A program made the translations under genes and the position numbers. Shown piece by piece: positions 45,856 to 54,853 of a stretch of 64,000 bases of DNA (its first letter is position 1; each line of letters starts with the position of its first letter). This DNA is from Macrococcus brunensis. Its GTDB lineage: Bacteria > Bacillota > Bacilli > Staphylococcales > Staphylococcaceae. A model generated the notes under the pieces. It was given only the letters and a program-made list of their open reading frames with translations, did no database searches and was not told where the DNA came from. Where the stretch lies: assembly GCF_004359615.1 (NCBI RefSeq), contig NZ_SCWA01000013.1:1-64000 (forward strand). Direction: 5' to 3'.

Positions 45856-46221
45856 ATGTTGATACTCGCTGACATCAGCTACACGGCTATACCGAACTTC
45901 CTTCTGATTTCGATTGTCGGAATGCTGATACTGTCCATGATTTTCGGTCTGTTGACCAACAGTTTTATACTTGCGCCTGTGCTGACATTTGTTCTGCTCG
46001 GAATCGCAGCATTCATTCTGCCGAATTTCTTTGACATCACGTTCCAGCCGCTTCTAGGCTATGCAACGTTTCTTGCAGTCCTCTCTCTTATACTGAGTCT
46101 GTTATTCTGGTATCTGACTAGAGATCGCCGCAGACAAAGAAAGCTTAGACGGGAGAGTCATCTCGAACGAGAAGAATTCGAAAACAAATATAACCGCCGT
46201 GAGAAAGAGAACGGGCTTTAA
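45856..46221 (+). CDS. Small integral membrane protein
   Basis: A 121-residue protein with three to four membrane helices (about 12-88) and a highly charged cytoplasmic C-terminus (RDRRRQRKLRRESHLEREE). An ideal AAGGAGGTG site lies 7 bases before the ATG. No family is firmly recognised; small membrane proteins of the DUF2651 type are similar in layout. Monocistronic, with its own terminator. Confidence 0.72.
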   Translation: MLILADISYTAIPNFLLISIVGMLILSMIFGLLTNSFILAPVLTFVLLGIAAFILPNFFDITFQPLLGYATFLAVLSLILSLLFWYLTRDRRRQRKLRRESHLEREEFENKYNRREKENGL

Positions 46222-46244
46222 GACATGCATGCATGTCTTTTTTT
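46221..46244 (+). terminator. Terminator of the small membrane protein gene
   Basis: AGACATGCATGCATGTCT is a self-complementary 18-base sequence followed by six T residues. Confidence 0.75.
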
Positions 46245-46325
46245 AATGGAAAATTTACATACCAGTCACTGAATCTTTACAAGACTTCCATACACTGAAG
46301 TAAATACATATTTGGAGGATGGAAA

Positions 46326-47927
46326 ATGAATAAACTGGTCAAAGTTCTTTCTACGGGTACACTTGCAGCACTCATGTTAACGCCTTATGCAGATGCCGCT
46401 TCAGTTTCAAGCTATAGCGAAAAGAGTTCATTAAAAGTAAGCCAGCTCGCGCGTTACGACTCAAAGACATCATTCGGTGAAAGCGGAACTGAAATCGTCG
46501 CTTATGATAAGAAATATAAGCGTGCATATTCTATCAACGGTGCACTGAATTCTCTTGATATTCTGGATGCTTCAAAGCTGACTAAAGGGAAAATGCCATT
46601 GCTGAAACGTGTTGCATTAAAAGACTTCAATGCACAAGGTTCAGATATTACAAGTGTTGCTATCCATCCTCAACATAAATACATCGCAGTAAGCGTTCCG
46701 GCGGCAAATAAGACAGATAACGGCCATGTTGTCTTCCTTTCTATGAACGGCAAGTTCAAAGTTCAGGTAGAAGTAGGGGCTCTGCCTGATATGCTGACTT
46801 TTACACCGAATGGTAATAATCTGGTGGTTGCAAATGAAGGAGAACCAAACGACGAATACACAGTCAATCCAGAAGGATCTGTCTCTGTTATCCGCACTAA
46901 GCCTAATGGTCACATTAAACAGTCTGATGTAACGACAACATACTTTGACCGTTCAATGATTGGCAGTGACGTTCGTGAATTAGGCCGTAATGCAGAAGAA
47001 AGCTTCCGCAACCTTGAGCCTGAGTACATCACGGTTGATAACAACAATAAATTAGCTTATATCACGATCCAGGAGCGAAATGCAGTCGCTACCTACGACA
47101 TCAAGAAGAAGAAGTTCGTCTCTGTAAAAGGTCTTGGTTATAAGGACTATCACAAAACAACAATTGATGTCTCTGATAAAGATGATAAGATCAACATGAA
47201 GAATTATCCGTTATTCGGTATGTATCAGCCTGATGGTATCAGCCACCTGAACTATAAAGGCCACGTTTACCTGCTGACAGCTAATGAAGGGGATACACAG
47301 GATTATAAAGGTTTCTCTGAAGAGACACGTGTCGCTGATATTGCAGACCAGTATAATACGGCAAGTGATTACTTCAAAGGATTCGATTCATCTATCTTAA
47401 AAGATAAAAAATCACTCGGCAGACTGAAAACATCTACAAGTAACCCATTCACGAATGCAGACGGCACTTATGATGCAGTTGTAACGTTTGGCGGCCGTTC
47501 ATTCTCAGTAGTAGAAGCGGATTCCATGAAGCAAGTCTACGACAGTGGAGATGACTTCGAGAAAATCATAGCAAAAGCATTCCCTGATGCCTTCAACAGC
47601 CAGCAGGAAGAACCAGGTAAAATCGAGTTTGACAATAGAAGTGATGATAAAGGACCTGAAGCGGAATCAGTGACAGTAGGTAAAGTAGGTAAGCACCAGT
47701 ATGCTTTCATCGGTTTAGAGCGTACAGGTGGTATCATGGTCTATAACATGGATAATCCGACAAAACCGGTCTTTGAAACTTACTTCAAATCAAAAGATAA
47801 CAAAGACATCTCACCAGAAGGTCTGACATTCATTCCAAAAGAAGAATCACCAACGAAGAAGCCATTACTGATGGCGAGCCATGAAATGTCAGGAACCATC
47901 GCGGTTTACGAATTTACAGGTAAATAA
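46326..47927 (+). CDS. Secreted choice-of-anchor I family protein (beta-propeller, phytase/phosphatase-like)
   Basis: A 533-residue exported protein. A signal peptide with basic start and hydrophobic core ends near AYADA/AS (about residue 24). Repeated beta-propeller-like segments include GSDITSVAIHPQHKYIAVS, PDMLTFTPNGNNLVVANEGEP and GPEAESVTVG, characteristic of the choice-of-anchor I domain family, often annotated as alkaline phosphatase. No LPXTG or membrane anchor is present, so it is probably released or held by charge. TTGGAGGATGG precedes the ATG. Enzyme activity is unproven. Confidence 0.87.
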   Translation: MNKLVKVLSTGTLAALMLTPYADAASVSSYSEKSSLKVSQLARYDSKTSFGESGTEIVAYDKKYKRAYSINGALNSLDILDASKLTKGKMPLLKRVALKDFNAQGSDITSVAIHPQHKYIAVSVPAANKTDNGHVVFLSMNGKFKVQVEVGALPDMLTFTPNGNNLVVANEGEPNDEYTVNPEGSVSVIRTKPNGHIKQSDVTTTYFDRSMIGSDVRELGRNAEESFRNLEPEYITVDNNNKLAYITIQERNAVATYDIKKKKFVSVKGLGYKDYHKTTIDVSDKDDKINMKNYPLFGMYQPDGISHLNYKGHVYLLTANEGDTQDYKGFSEETRVADIADQYNTASDYFKGFDSSILKDKKSLGRLKTSTSNPFTNADGTYDAVVTFGGRSFSVVEADSMKQVYDSGDDFEKIIAKAFPDAFNSQQEEPGKIEFDNRSDDKGPEAESVTVGKVGKHQYAFIGLERTGGIMVYNMDNPTKPVFETYFKSKDNKDISPEGLTFIPKEESPTKKPLLMASHEMSGTIAVYEFTGK

Positions 47928-47938
47928 ATAAGAAATAG

Positions 47939-47978
47939 AGTTCCCATTTGCTTCATTAAGCATATGGGGCTTTTTTTA
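47939..47978 (+). terminator. Probable terminator of the choice-of-anchor I gene
   Basis: An imperfect stem (AGTTCCCAT side with ATGGGGCT) around TTGCTTCATTAAGCAT, followed by seven T residues. Confidence 0.65.
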
Positions 47979-47983
47979 AATAA

Positions 47984-48313
47984 AAAGTAAATGGTAAATG
48001 TCAATTTGAAGAGTTCCTATTTTCTCTCAATGATAAGGATTTAGATAGCCTGCTTGCTCGTTTGAACGTAATAGAGGAAATTGGTATATATGACAGCATA
48101 CGACTAAAGTATGTTAAGAACCTCGATGATTATCTTTTTGAGGTATGATCGAGAAGCGGTAATAATCAGCAGAGAGCGGTTTACTTTCATATAGAACAGA
48201 ACCAGTATGTAATTACGCATGGTTTTACCAAGAAAACACAAACAACTCCATTAAAGGAAATAAAAAAGGCAGACAAATCAAGAAGCAATATTTTATCAAT
48301 AGAGGTGATTTAA
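47984..48313 (+). pseudogene. Broken HigB/RelE-type toxin (phage-derived Gp49-like family)
   Basis: The frame reads KVNGKCQFEEFLFSLNDKDL and continues ARLNVIEEIGIYDSIRLKYV and VYFHIEQNQYVITHGFTKKT, clearly a Gp49-like toxin. It has no start codon (preceded by TAA), a TGA at 48146-48148 where CGA (Arg) is expected, and a one-base loss near 48287-48295 that ruins the C-terminus; in the shifted frame the ending would be YFINRGDLK with a stop overlapping the antitoxin ATG. At least three lesions make it inactive. Confidence 0.85.
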
Positions 48314-48314
48314 A

Positions 48315-48594
48315 ATGAGTGATGTTAAAAATCTTATCAGGAAACGCATAGAGGAGAGGCCGGAACGTGCCGATATTTACAGAGAAGAAGAATTTAAAAC
48401 TGCTGCTGCCTTAGCATTACTTAATCTGAGAAAGCAAAAAGGGCTTACACAAAAAGAACTGACTCAACTAATAGGTAAGCCGCAATCAACAATCTCAAGA
48501 ATAGAGACAGGTGAAATGAATCCTACATCCATCGTCAACATTGGAAACTATAGCTGAAGCAACAGATACAAAATTGAAGTTAGAATTTATTTAA
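48315..48594 (+). pseudogene. Frameshifted HigA-type XRE antitoxin
   Basis: A helix-turn-helix antitoxin directly after the broken toxin. The frame opens MSDVKNLIRKRIEERPERAD and includes LRKQKGLTQKELTQLIGKPQ and STISRIETGEMNPT, then runs into a premature TGA at 48555. In the next frame the expected ending STLETIAEATDTKLKLEF continues to TAA at 48592-48594, so one base was inserted or lost near 48530. The truncated 80-residue protein keeps the whole DNA-binding part and might still bind its old operator. Confidence 0.82.
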
Positions 48595-48683
48595 TGTTTC
48601 ATTTTTCATTCCTTATTTTCTGAATATTTGGTATATTATATAAAATTAGTTATATCATAATTATTTCAGTGAGGAGTGAACAC

Positions 48684-49258
48684 TTGAAAGGGATACTTAA
48701 AATTCTTATTAATTTATTAATCTTATTTCTTGTAGCATGTCTGCCTTCATTATTTAAATCTCAGCATTTCAGCTTCAACAATTATTTATCTGCTATACGT
48801 TATACGATAAAAAGTTTATCAGACCCTCAGCAGATTGTATTTATACGAGTCAGAGCTCAAAGGCTATTATCTTTCCTGTAATAGTCTTACTTGTCATTCC
48901 TACGGTCAATAGCATCATATTATTAAAAAAGCTGATGGAAGCGGAGAAGGTAAGTACATACGTGGAATTTGCTAGATCAAAAGGGTTATATGAACATCAA
49001 GTGTTTGCTAATCATATTATGCGTAATCTGATGATGGGTTACCTGATTAATCTGAAACAGATTGTCTGGATCACCTTATCGAGTCTTCTATTTTTAGAGA
49101 GAGTGATGAATATATTCGGTGTATCGGTCTTTATATTTGAGTACAACTCACCGGTCGTTCTGTTTATCACCTTTATGCTGCTTTATATTCCAATTGCGCT
49201 TTTATTCGGTATGACTCAATATGTTGTGAATCATATAACGGGCAGGAGGATGGTATGA
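48684..49258 (+). pseudogene. Decayed OppB-like ABC permease (frameshift and internal loss)
   Basis: The first part, from TTG 48684 (GAGGAG upstream), reads LKGILKILINLLILFLVACL and ends in a frameshift near 48843. The second part continues in another frame with SSKAIIFPVIVLLVIPTVNS, then STYVEFARSKGLYEHQ, the EAA-like loop of peptide/nickel permeases, and ends at 49258. About 195 residues are left where OppB-type proteins have about 300, so a central part with several helices seems deleted. It overlaps the next permease by four bases, as in an intact operon. Confidence 0.75.
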
Positions 49259-50150
49259 TGAAGAGAATTTATTTCTATCTGATTCTGCTTGTTATACCAG
49301 CTATTATCGGAATCATTTACTATGATATTCTGAATGGAAAAGTAAAAAGAACGGATTTTCTATATGATAGTGACGGTACCGTTATAGCAAGCTCACCGTT
49401 TCCACCAAGTCTTCAGGCTATATTTGGTGTAGATTCAAGTTCTAATCATATGGCCTATGAGGTTTTATCAGGCTACAGGATTACACTAGCCTTATTGATC
49501 ATCATTGCGCTTCTTTCGTTAATTATAGCAATAGTTATTGGCACACTATTAGCTTTCAATAAAAGAAGCGGTATTTTCTTTCAGGCAGTAGTTGATCCAT
49601 TCTTCTATATTCCGCAGTCAATTTTAGCTTACATACTTTTAAGACCTGTTCTCTATGAACCGATTGATGGATTTGAGAACTCATCTCAATTCAGAGTCGT
49701 CTATCATATAGTGATACTCATTTTATTAATGATTCCGACGACTATAGCTCTTGTTAAGGAATCATTAATAAAATGATTCTTGAGAAGGAGTTTATTGATA
49801 GCGCTTATACCCTAAGTCCTAGTAAAATACATATTTATTTGAAGCATATTGTCCCAAATATGACACTCCAGTATTTCATTACATTTCTCAGAATATTATT
49901 TCAGACACTCATTGTCATCTCACACCTTGCGTTTTTTAAGATTTTCTTCGGTGGAACAGATGAATGTTATGGACCGGCATGTGAGATTATTGAAAAACCT
50001 GTACTGCCTGAGTTAAGTAGTCTAATGGGATATCATTTTCATGATTTATCATTCGCTTGGTGGACTTTCTATGCCCCTTTAATGGCTATCATCTATATGA
50101 TAGTGCTGGTGCAGATGATGGTTAAAAGATTAGAAAACTTAAATCATTGA
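49255..50150 (+). pseudogene. Decayed OppC-like ABC permease (frameshifted)
   Basis: Two frames together make one peptide-type permease of about 297 residues. Frame 1 (49255-49776) has an N-terminal helix and the loop and helices up to MIPTTIALVKESLIK; frame 2 (to 50150) begins within KMILEKEFIDSAYTLSPSKI, the EAA-like loop, and continues with two more helices. The switch is near 49757-49773 at TCATTAATAAAATGA. The ATGA overlap could in principle give two coupled polypeptides, but splitting inside the conserved loop argues for inactivation. No ATPase or binding-protein gene remains nearby. Confidence 0.7.
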
Positions 50151-50286
50151 TAATTCTATTATATTAACGCCTATTATAAATGAACCTCATAATATTCATG
50201 AAATGTTCGCTGGTTGGAAAGATGATGGTATTAGATCATCTGAACTGGACTGGGGAATTTCTGAAGGAGAGGAACTAGATTGGTAA
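50146..50286 (+). pseudogene. C-terminal remnant of a MazE/PemI-type antitoxin
   Basis: The frame IDNSIILTPIINEPHNIHEM continues to SSELDWGISEGEELDW and a TAA, the typical C-terminal half of a MazE/PemI antitoxin. The N-terminal AbrB-like DNA-binding half is missing; the remnant starts exactly where the permease frame ends, marking a deletion junction. Confidence 0.7.
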
Positions 50287-50288
50287 AA

Positions 50289-50443
50289 ATGGTCTTTCAA
50301 GGTGATATATTTTTTTAGACTTTAGTCCAAGTAGAGGTCATGAACAACGTAATAAAAGACCAACTTTGGCTATTAGTCATGATTTAGTTAATAAAACGAG
50401 TTATAAGACTATTGTATTACCTATATTTAGTACAAAAGATTAA
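50289..50443 (+). pseudogene. Broken MazF/PemK-type toxin
   Basis: Starts MVFQGDIFF, then stops at TAG 50316 because a T-run has seven T instead of the eight needed; the next frame continues DFSPSRGHEQRNKRPTLAIS and IVLPIFSTKD before a TAA. That is the first half of a MazF endoribonuclease (GDIxxLDFSPSRGHEQ, RP, STK motifs). The C-terminal half is absent. It lies 3 bases after the antitoxin remnant. Confidence 0.75.
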
Positions 50444-50445
50444 CA

Positions 50446-50480
50446 CTAATTGTCCTTTTAAAGGGTGGTTAGTTTTTTTA
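50446..50480 (+). terminator. Probable terminator after the MazEF remnant
   Basis: CTAA-TTGTCCTTT pairs with AAAGGG-TGG-TTAG, followed by seven T residues. Confidence 0.55.
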
Positions 50481-50605
50481 ATTTAGCAATAGTTTCTAAC
50501 TTATAATAATAACCTTAAAATTACCTTAAAATTCCTGTATATGTGTTGATTGCCATTTTTATTAAGAACATAATAGCACTTATACATACAGGAAGAGGTG
50601 TTTTA

Positions 50606-50878
50606 ATGAAAAAGACTCTGATAGGCTTAAATATCGCCAACTATTTGCTGCTGATATTTTTAATGTTATTTCCGTATGATCCATATTCGTGGTTTAATGG
50701 ATTTGTCAGAATAGGTATTTTTATAGCAACATCGTTATGTATTCTGATATACGGTTTATGGATGTATCATTCTAATAAACAAGAATATGAGTATATCGTT
50801 TCAATCAGTTCAATAATCAATGCGATTAATTTATTTGTATTGCCGATTGTCTATATGATTTTCTCAATCATGCTATGA
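50606..50878 (+). CDS. Hypothetical three-helix membrane protein
   Basis: A 90-residue hydrophobic protein with three predicted membrane helices (about 4-22, 30-50, 62-88). I use the ATG at 50606, which has AAGAGGTG 6 bases upstream; an in-frame ATG at 50543 lacks one. No family is recognised. It lies in the low-GC accessory stretch after the decayed genes and may be a strain-specific remnant or a small accessory gene. Confidence 0.55.
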   Translation: MKKTLIGLNIANYLLLIFLMLFPYDPYSWFNGFVRIGIFIATSLCILIYGLWMYHSNKQEYEYIVSISSIINAINLFVLPIVYMIFSIML

Positions 50879-51047
50879 AACTTGTGTCAGAAGAAATCAT
50901 GATGTTGAATCCAATTAAAAGTTAAATTACAGCTGGCAATGAAAATTATAACTATAGTTCTCATTTGGTTTAAGTTCATTATAAGTAACCAATCATATTC
51001 ATATGTAGTTGATAGGGACTTATAAGAACATAAATGCTCTCCTACAC

Positions 51048-51082
<35 letters not shown>

Positions 51083-51120
51083 TAATGAAAAATAAGAGGA
51101 GACTTTCTATCTCTCTTAAT

Positions 51121-51165
51121 AATCACAAAAACCGTCATTAATTTATAATGACGGTTTTTGTGATT
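51121..51165. terminator. Terminator of femAB
   Basis: A 20-bp near-perfect stem (AATCACAAAAACCGTCATTA with its complement) flanks a short AT loop and overlaps the femB stop; A and T runs inside the stem allow use in both directions. Confidence 0.85.
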
Positions 51166-52435
51166 ATTTCTTTTTAATGATATGTTTTATGCGTCGTGCA
51201 CCGCCGCCAGCTTTCATGGCCGCCTGATGAAGCACAGCTTTCGGTTTATTAATTGTCTTATTAAAATCTCCGACAAGTTCTTCAATCTGTGCATTGAAAC
51301 CGCGTTTAAATCGATAAACGCCATAATCTTCGCCAGATTCCGTGAAATCGCCAGATACGCCGTAAAAATTATAACGGCTAAATTGATGTTCAAAACAATA
51401 ATTGATCATATACCAGTGCATGGCATATGGACCCATAAACTGGCTGTATTTATGACTTGAACCGCCTGAGAAATAATTGATCTCATAATTATTCTCAAAA
51501 AACATACCGGCTGCTAGATTCAGTATCTGTCCGTCAGTTTTCTTCAGTTCATTCATATCCAGTATATTTTGCTGCAGTTTTTTCAGCTGGTCATCTAAGT
51601 CAGCTAGTTTCTTAAGCTGTTTATCTGACTTATTGTCTGCTAACAGCAGCTGGTCATGCTTAGCTTCCAGTTCAAGCTGTTCTGCATTTAAATCTGCGAT
51701 ATGTTCATCCAGATCAATATATGCAAGTGGCATAATGGCTTTCGAACCGTAATGTTTCTTAAATCGTTTGAAATAGTCGTCGTCACGGGCAATAAAACCT
51801 GCCCGTTCTTCTGTTTCTCTATAGAGATCCAGGAAGATGTCAATCTCATTTTCTTCCAGCAGACGGATTTTGACACCGTATTTCTGTGCCTTTTTGACAT
51901 TTCGTTTACGCTGGCTGTCAAACTGCTTCATGATAGATGCCGGTGTTTCACCTTCCAGATACAGCACGCTCATCCAGCGTACTTGTGTATAACTGTAGCC
52001 CCTTGTAAAACCGCCATGCGTATAGTCTAATGACTCTATTAGCTTGATGAGGTCATCATTGCCCTCTGTTTTCGGTTTAACATCTTTATCATATGTTCTA
52101 TAAATCCAGTATGGATCCAGTTTGACGTACAGACACTGATGCTGTTTTAAGTACTTATCAAGTGACTGGAAGTAAAAGCGAATCAGCTCTGTATTTGATG
52201 TATCTAAAACAGGTCCTCGGTTTGAATAGTACATATAGCTGCCGAATGTCGGAATTTTAGAGAACAGACTTGCTGCAATCACTTTATCGTTCTCTTTAAC
52301 ACCCAGGAGGACAACCGGGCTTTTCTCTTCTTCCCTGTTAGCGATATTTTCTGCCATCTGGAAGTAGTGGCTCATATATGGTGTCTCAGCCATAAAAGTC
52401 TTGAATTCTTTTGTAGTCAGTTCTGTGAATTGCAT
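51164..52435 (-). CDS. femB: Aminoacyltransferase FemB
   Basis: A 423-residue enzyme adding glycines 4 and 5 (or equivalent residues) to the lipid II side chain, forming the interpeptide bridge. It opens [17 protein letters not shown] and contains [26 protein letters not shown], the antiparallel coiled-coil arm at about 240-300, and [16 protein letters not shown]. Comparison with S. aureus FemA and FemB puts it with FemB (e.g. [20 protein letters not shown]). The bridge composition in Macrococcus may differ from Gly5. Confidence 0.94.
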   Translation of the reverse strand: MQFTELTTKEFKTFMAETPYMSHYFQMAENIANREEEKSPVVLLGVKENDKVIAASLFSKIPTFGSYMYYSNRGPVLDTSNTELIRFYFQSLDKYLKQHQCLYVKLDPYWIYRTYDKDVKPKTEGNDDLIKLIESLDYTHGGFTRGYSYTQVRWMSVLYLEGETPASIMKQFDSQRKRNVKKAQKYGVKIRLLEENEIDIFLDLYRETEERAGFIARDDDYFKRFKKHYGSKAIMPLAYIDLDEHIADLNAEQLELEAKHDQLLLADNKSDKQLKKLADLDDQLKKLQQNILDMNELKKTDGQILNLAAGMFFENNYEINYFSGGSSHKYSQFMGPYAMHWYMINYCFEHQFSRYNFYGVSGDFTESGEDYGVYRFKRGFNAQIEELVGDFNKTINKPKAVLHQAAMKAGGGARRIKHIIKKK

Positions 52436-52448
52436 AACTTTCCCCCTA

Positions 52449-53672
52449 CTATCCTTTTATCTTCTTCATCGCCTGATAAGCCTGGTAGACCGGCTTATTG
52501 ACCGGCAGTACGAAGTCGCCGATATATTCCATGACGTCAGCATTGAAACCTTTCTTGAACTTGATGACGCCTGCATCCTCTGCATTTTCACTGAAGTCTC
52601 CGCTGATACCGTAGAAATTATAACGATTGATACCATGTTCAAGTGCATAGTTGATCATTTTCCACTGGATGGCATAAGAGCCTGCGAAGTGTCTGAATTC
52701 ATTTGCTGTTCCGCCAGCCAGATAGACTACTTCATATGGATTAATCAGGTAGAATGCAGCCGCTACAGGCAGTTCATCTCCATGCTGAGACTGCAGTTCT
52801 TTCGCTTCTGTCAGACGATCTTCAATCGCTGCCAGCTGTTTCTCAAGATCTGCTTTCTTCTTGTCATTCTTCTGTGTATTCTCGTTCTGAAGATTGCGTT
52901 CAACACCCTGCTTTTCCTCTTCCAGCTGAGGAATATACTCTGTAAAGTCAATATAAGCAAGCGGCATCAGTGCTCTGTCTCCAAAATGACGCAGGCGCAG
53001 CTTATAGAAACTGTCGTCGCGGTCCTGGAACTCTTTTTTCGAGCTTGTGTCTGCCATAAACTGTCTGAAGATAGGCATCTCATCTTCTGTCAGGTATCGA
53101 ACTTTAATACCATTTTTGATGACCTTCTTGATATTACGCTTACGCAGACTGTCCATATCCTTAAGGACAGACTTTGAATCTTTACCTTCAAGGTCAAGAA
53201 CTGAATGCCAGCGTATCTGGAAATTGGTTTTCATCCCTGTTGTATAGCCTTGATGTTGATAGCCGAGTGCTTCCATCTCATTGATGACTGAAGCGGTCGG
53301 ATATTTTTCAAGGATGTTGCCATCATGATCTCGCTTCTGATAAGCGACATATGGATCGACGCGGACATAGAGTGCTTTATGTTGTTTTAAATATTTCTTC
53401 AGTTCTGTAAAGAAGAAGTGCAGCAGTTCCTTGTTGTTATAGTCCATTACCGGTCCACGGTTTGTGTAGAAATATTTGAAGACTTTCATGACAGGAATCG
53501 CAGTCAAAAGACATGCAGCAATAACTTGACCGTTCTCCTCTACTCCTACTAGGTGGACTTCAGCACCTTCTGCCTGTTTGACGTCATAGTTGACTGTCAT
53601 CTGTGTGAAATGGCTGCCTGTTTTATCGCAGAATGTGCCGAATTGTTCTTTTGTCAGTGTAATAAACTTCAT
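52449..53672 (-). CDS. femA: Aminoacyltransferase FemA
   Basis: A 407-residue enzyme that adds bridge residues 2 and 3 to lipid II using glycyl-tRNA. It opens [20 protein letters not shown] and has [29 protein letters not shown], a coiled-coil arm at about 245-300 and [20 protein letters not shown], all close to S. aureus FemA. AAGGAG precedes the ATG. femB starts 13 bases after its stop, forming the classical femAB operon. Its promoter region is shared with the divergent satD operators. Confidence 0.95.
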   Translation of the reverse strand: MKFITLTKEQFGTFCDKTGSHFTQMTVNYDVKQAEGAEVHLVGVEENGQVIAACLLTAIPVMKVFKYFYTNRGPVMDYNNKELLHFFFTELKKYLKQHKALYVRVDPYVAYQKRDHDGNILEKYPTASVINEMEALGYQHQGYTTGMKTNFQIRWHSVLDLEGKDSKSVLKDMDSLRKRNIKKVIKNGIKVRYLTEDEMPIFRQFMADTSSKKEFQDRDDSFYKLRLRHFGDRALMPLAYIDFTEYIPQLEEEKQGVERNLQNENTQKNDKKKADLEKQLAAIEDRLTEAKELQSQHGDELPVAAAFYLINPYEVVYLAGGTANEFRHFAGSYAIQWKMINYALEHGINRYNFYGISGDFSENAEDAGVIKFKKGFNADVMEYIGDFVLPVNKPVYQAYQAMKKIKG

Positions 53673-53710
53673 AGTTAACTCCTTCTTGTTCGATAGATTG
53701 ATAGTTATTT

Positions 53711-53766
53711 TATGCTATAATTCGTTTATATAAAGGAATTTCAGAAAATTCGCTTATATAAACGAA
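53711..53766 (+). promoter_or_regulatory. satD promoter with two tandem palindromic operators
   Basis: An extended -10 (TGCTATAAT, 53713-53721) is followed by TTCGTTTATATAAAGGAA (53721-53738) and TTCGCTTATATAAACGAA (53749-53766). Each differs by one base from the perfect 18-base palindrome TTCGTTTATATAAACGAA; centres are 28 bases apart. Seen as one, they also form a 13-bp inverted repeat. They cover the start site and stop right before the ribosome binding site. Confidence 0.75.
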
Positions 53767-53778
53767 CGGAGGTATAAC

Positions 53779-54444
53779 ATGATTGGATTGTTCATTATGG
53801 ACGTATCAGGAAGTACAGCCCATGGTAATGCAGATGAAATCAGTCATAGACTCCAGCAGCTGGAGACAGCAATCAATCAGTGGACACAGCCCCTGAATAG
53901 ACGCTATGTCAATTTCAGAATGGGTGACGAACTGTTTTTTGTCTGTGACTCACCGGGAGATATGCTGATAATAGCTTATTATATCAAATTATCATGGCCA
54001 TTAAAAAGCCAGACCCTAAAATTCGGGTTATCAATCGGTGAAAGTGAGCTGCCGGAAGCGGATTTCGAGCACTGGAATGCGCCTATCATTAAAAAAGCAC
54101 GTCAAGCACTGGAAAGTATTAAGACGAATGATCAGGTTGACCTCTGTCTCTCGGCTGAGAATGTTTCAATGATGAATCATGTGCTCTTCTACTATATGAC
54201 AGATATTCTGCGCCAGCATACAGATATCCAGAGAGAAATACTGCTGATGAGTCTTTCGATTCCTGTGCAGAGAGAACTGGCTCATGAAATGGATAAGAGC
54301 TTCTCGACAGTGTCCACCCATCTCAAAAAAGCGCGTAGTAAACAGCTTGACCTGATTGAGCAGGAACTCATCCAATACAGTTCAGGTATCAATGAAGAGA
54401 TGAGAAAACATATTAGACAGACACTAAAGGACTTATACCAATGA
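53779..54444 (+). CDS. SatD-family protein with C-terminal helix-turn-helix
   Basis: A 221-residue protein of the SatD family. The N-terminal two-thirds resembles a nucleotide-cyclase-like or SatD fold (MIGLFIMDVSGSTA; FRMGDELFFVCDSPGDML) and the C-terminus has a helix-turn-helix (FSTVSTHLKKARSKQLDLIEQ). Family members pair with a DUF3307-type membrane protein, as here (ATGA overlap). CGGAGG precedes the ATG. The twin palindromes upstream suggest that it regulates its own operon. Biological role is unknown. Confidence 0.8.
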   Translation: MIGLFIMDVSGSTAHGNADEISHRLQQLETAINQWTQPLNRRYVNFRMGDELFFVCDSPGDMLIIAYYIKLSWPLKSQTLKFGLSIGESELPEADFEHWNAPIIKKARQALESIKTNDQVDLCLSAENVSMMNHVLFYYMTDILRQHTDIQREILLMSLSIPVQRELAHEMDKSFSTVSTHLKKARSKQLDLIEQELIQYSSGINEEMRKHIRQTLKDLYQ

Positions 54445-54806
54445 TGATGAATCTGACACTCTACTTCTTATGTATCGTCCTCTATATATTCAGTGGGCCA
54501 TTTATCCGTGCATTTCTGTCGTCTATGAGTTCTACTAAACTACCTAAGTCAGATAATGTCGGGCTTGTCATCGGTTATCTCGAAAGGTTTCTGATCATTA
54601 TCTTTATTGTACTAAAGGAATATACCGCAATTGGACTGGTCATCGCAAGTAAATCTATTTTAAGGTTCAATGACGTCAAACAGGACCCAGTTGAGCATCA
54701 GCCTGATAAGATAGATAAACAGTCAGAATACATCCTGCTCGGAACCATGCTTTCTATGACAGTAGGTATATTGATTGGATTACTTGCCTCGATTGATTTT
54801 AGATAA
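54441..54806 (+). CDS. Membrane partner of SatD (DUF3307-like C-terminal region)
   Basis: A 121-residue membrane protein with three helices (about 4-25, 45-72, 96-118). The segment VIGYLERFLIIIFIVLKEYTAIGLVIASKSILRF is the conserved part of the membrane proteins found beside satD. It overlaps satD by four bases, so both are co-translated, and it ends at a bidirectional terminator. Function unknown. Confidence 0.75.
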   Translation: MMMNLTLYFLCIVLYIFSGPFIRAFLSSMSSTKLPKSDNVGLVIGYLERFLIIIFIVLKEYTAIGLVIASKSILRFNDVKQDPVEHQPDKIDKQSEYILLGTMLSMTVGILIGLLASIDFR

Positions 54807-54813
54807 GATAGAT

Positions 54814-54846
54814 AAAGTCCCGCAAATTTTTTGCGGGACTTTATTA
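54814..54846. terminator. Bidirectional terminator between the satD operon and the ABC exporter
   Basis: AAAGTCCCGCAAA pairs with TTTGCGGGACTTT, a 13-bp stem with A and T ends usable by both convergent units. Confidence 0.88.
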
Positions 54847-54853
54847 TGCTTTA

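Noticed and set aside
52401-53177. A 258-codon plus-strand frame opposite femA
   Set aside because: It is a mirror of the femA/femB coding strand: no ribosome binding site, no recognisable domain, and femA is certain.
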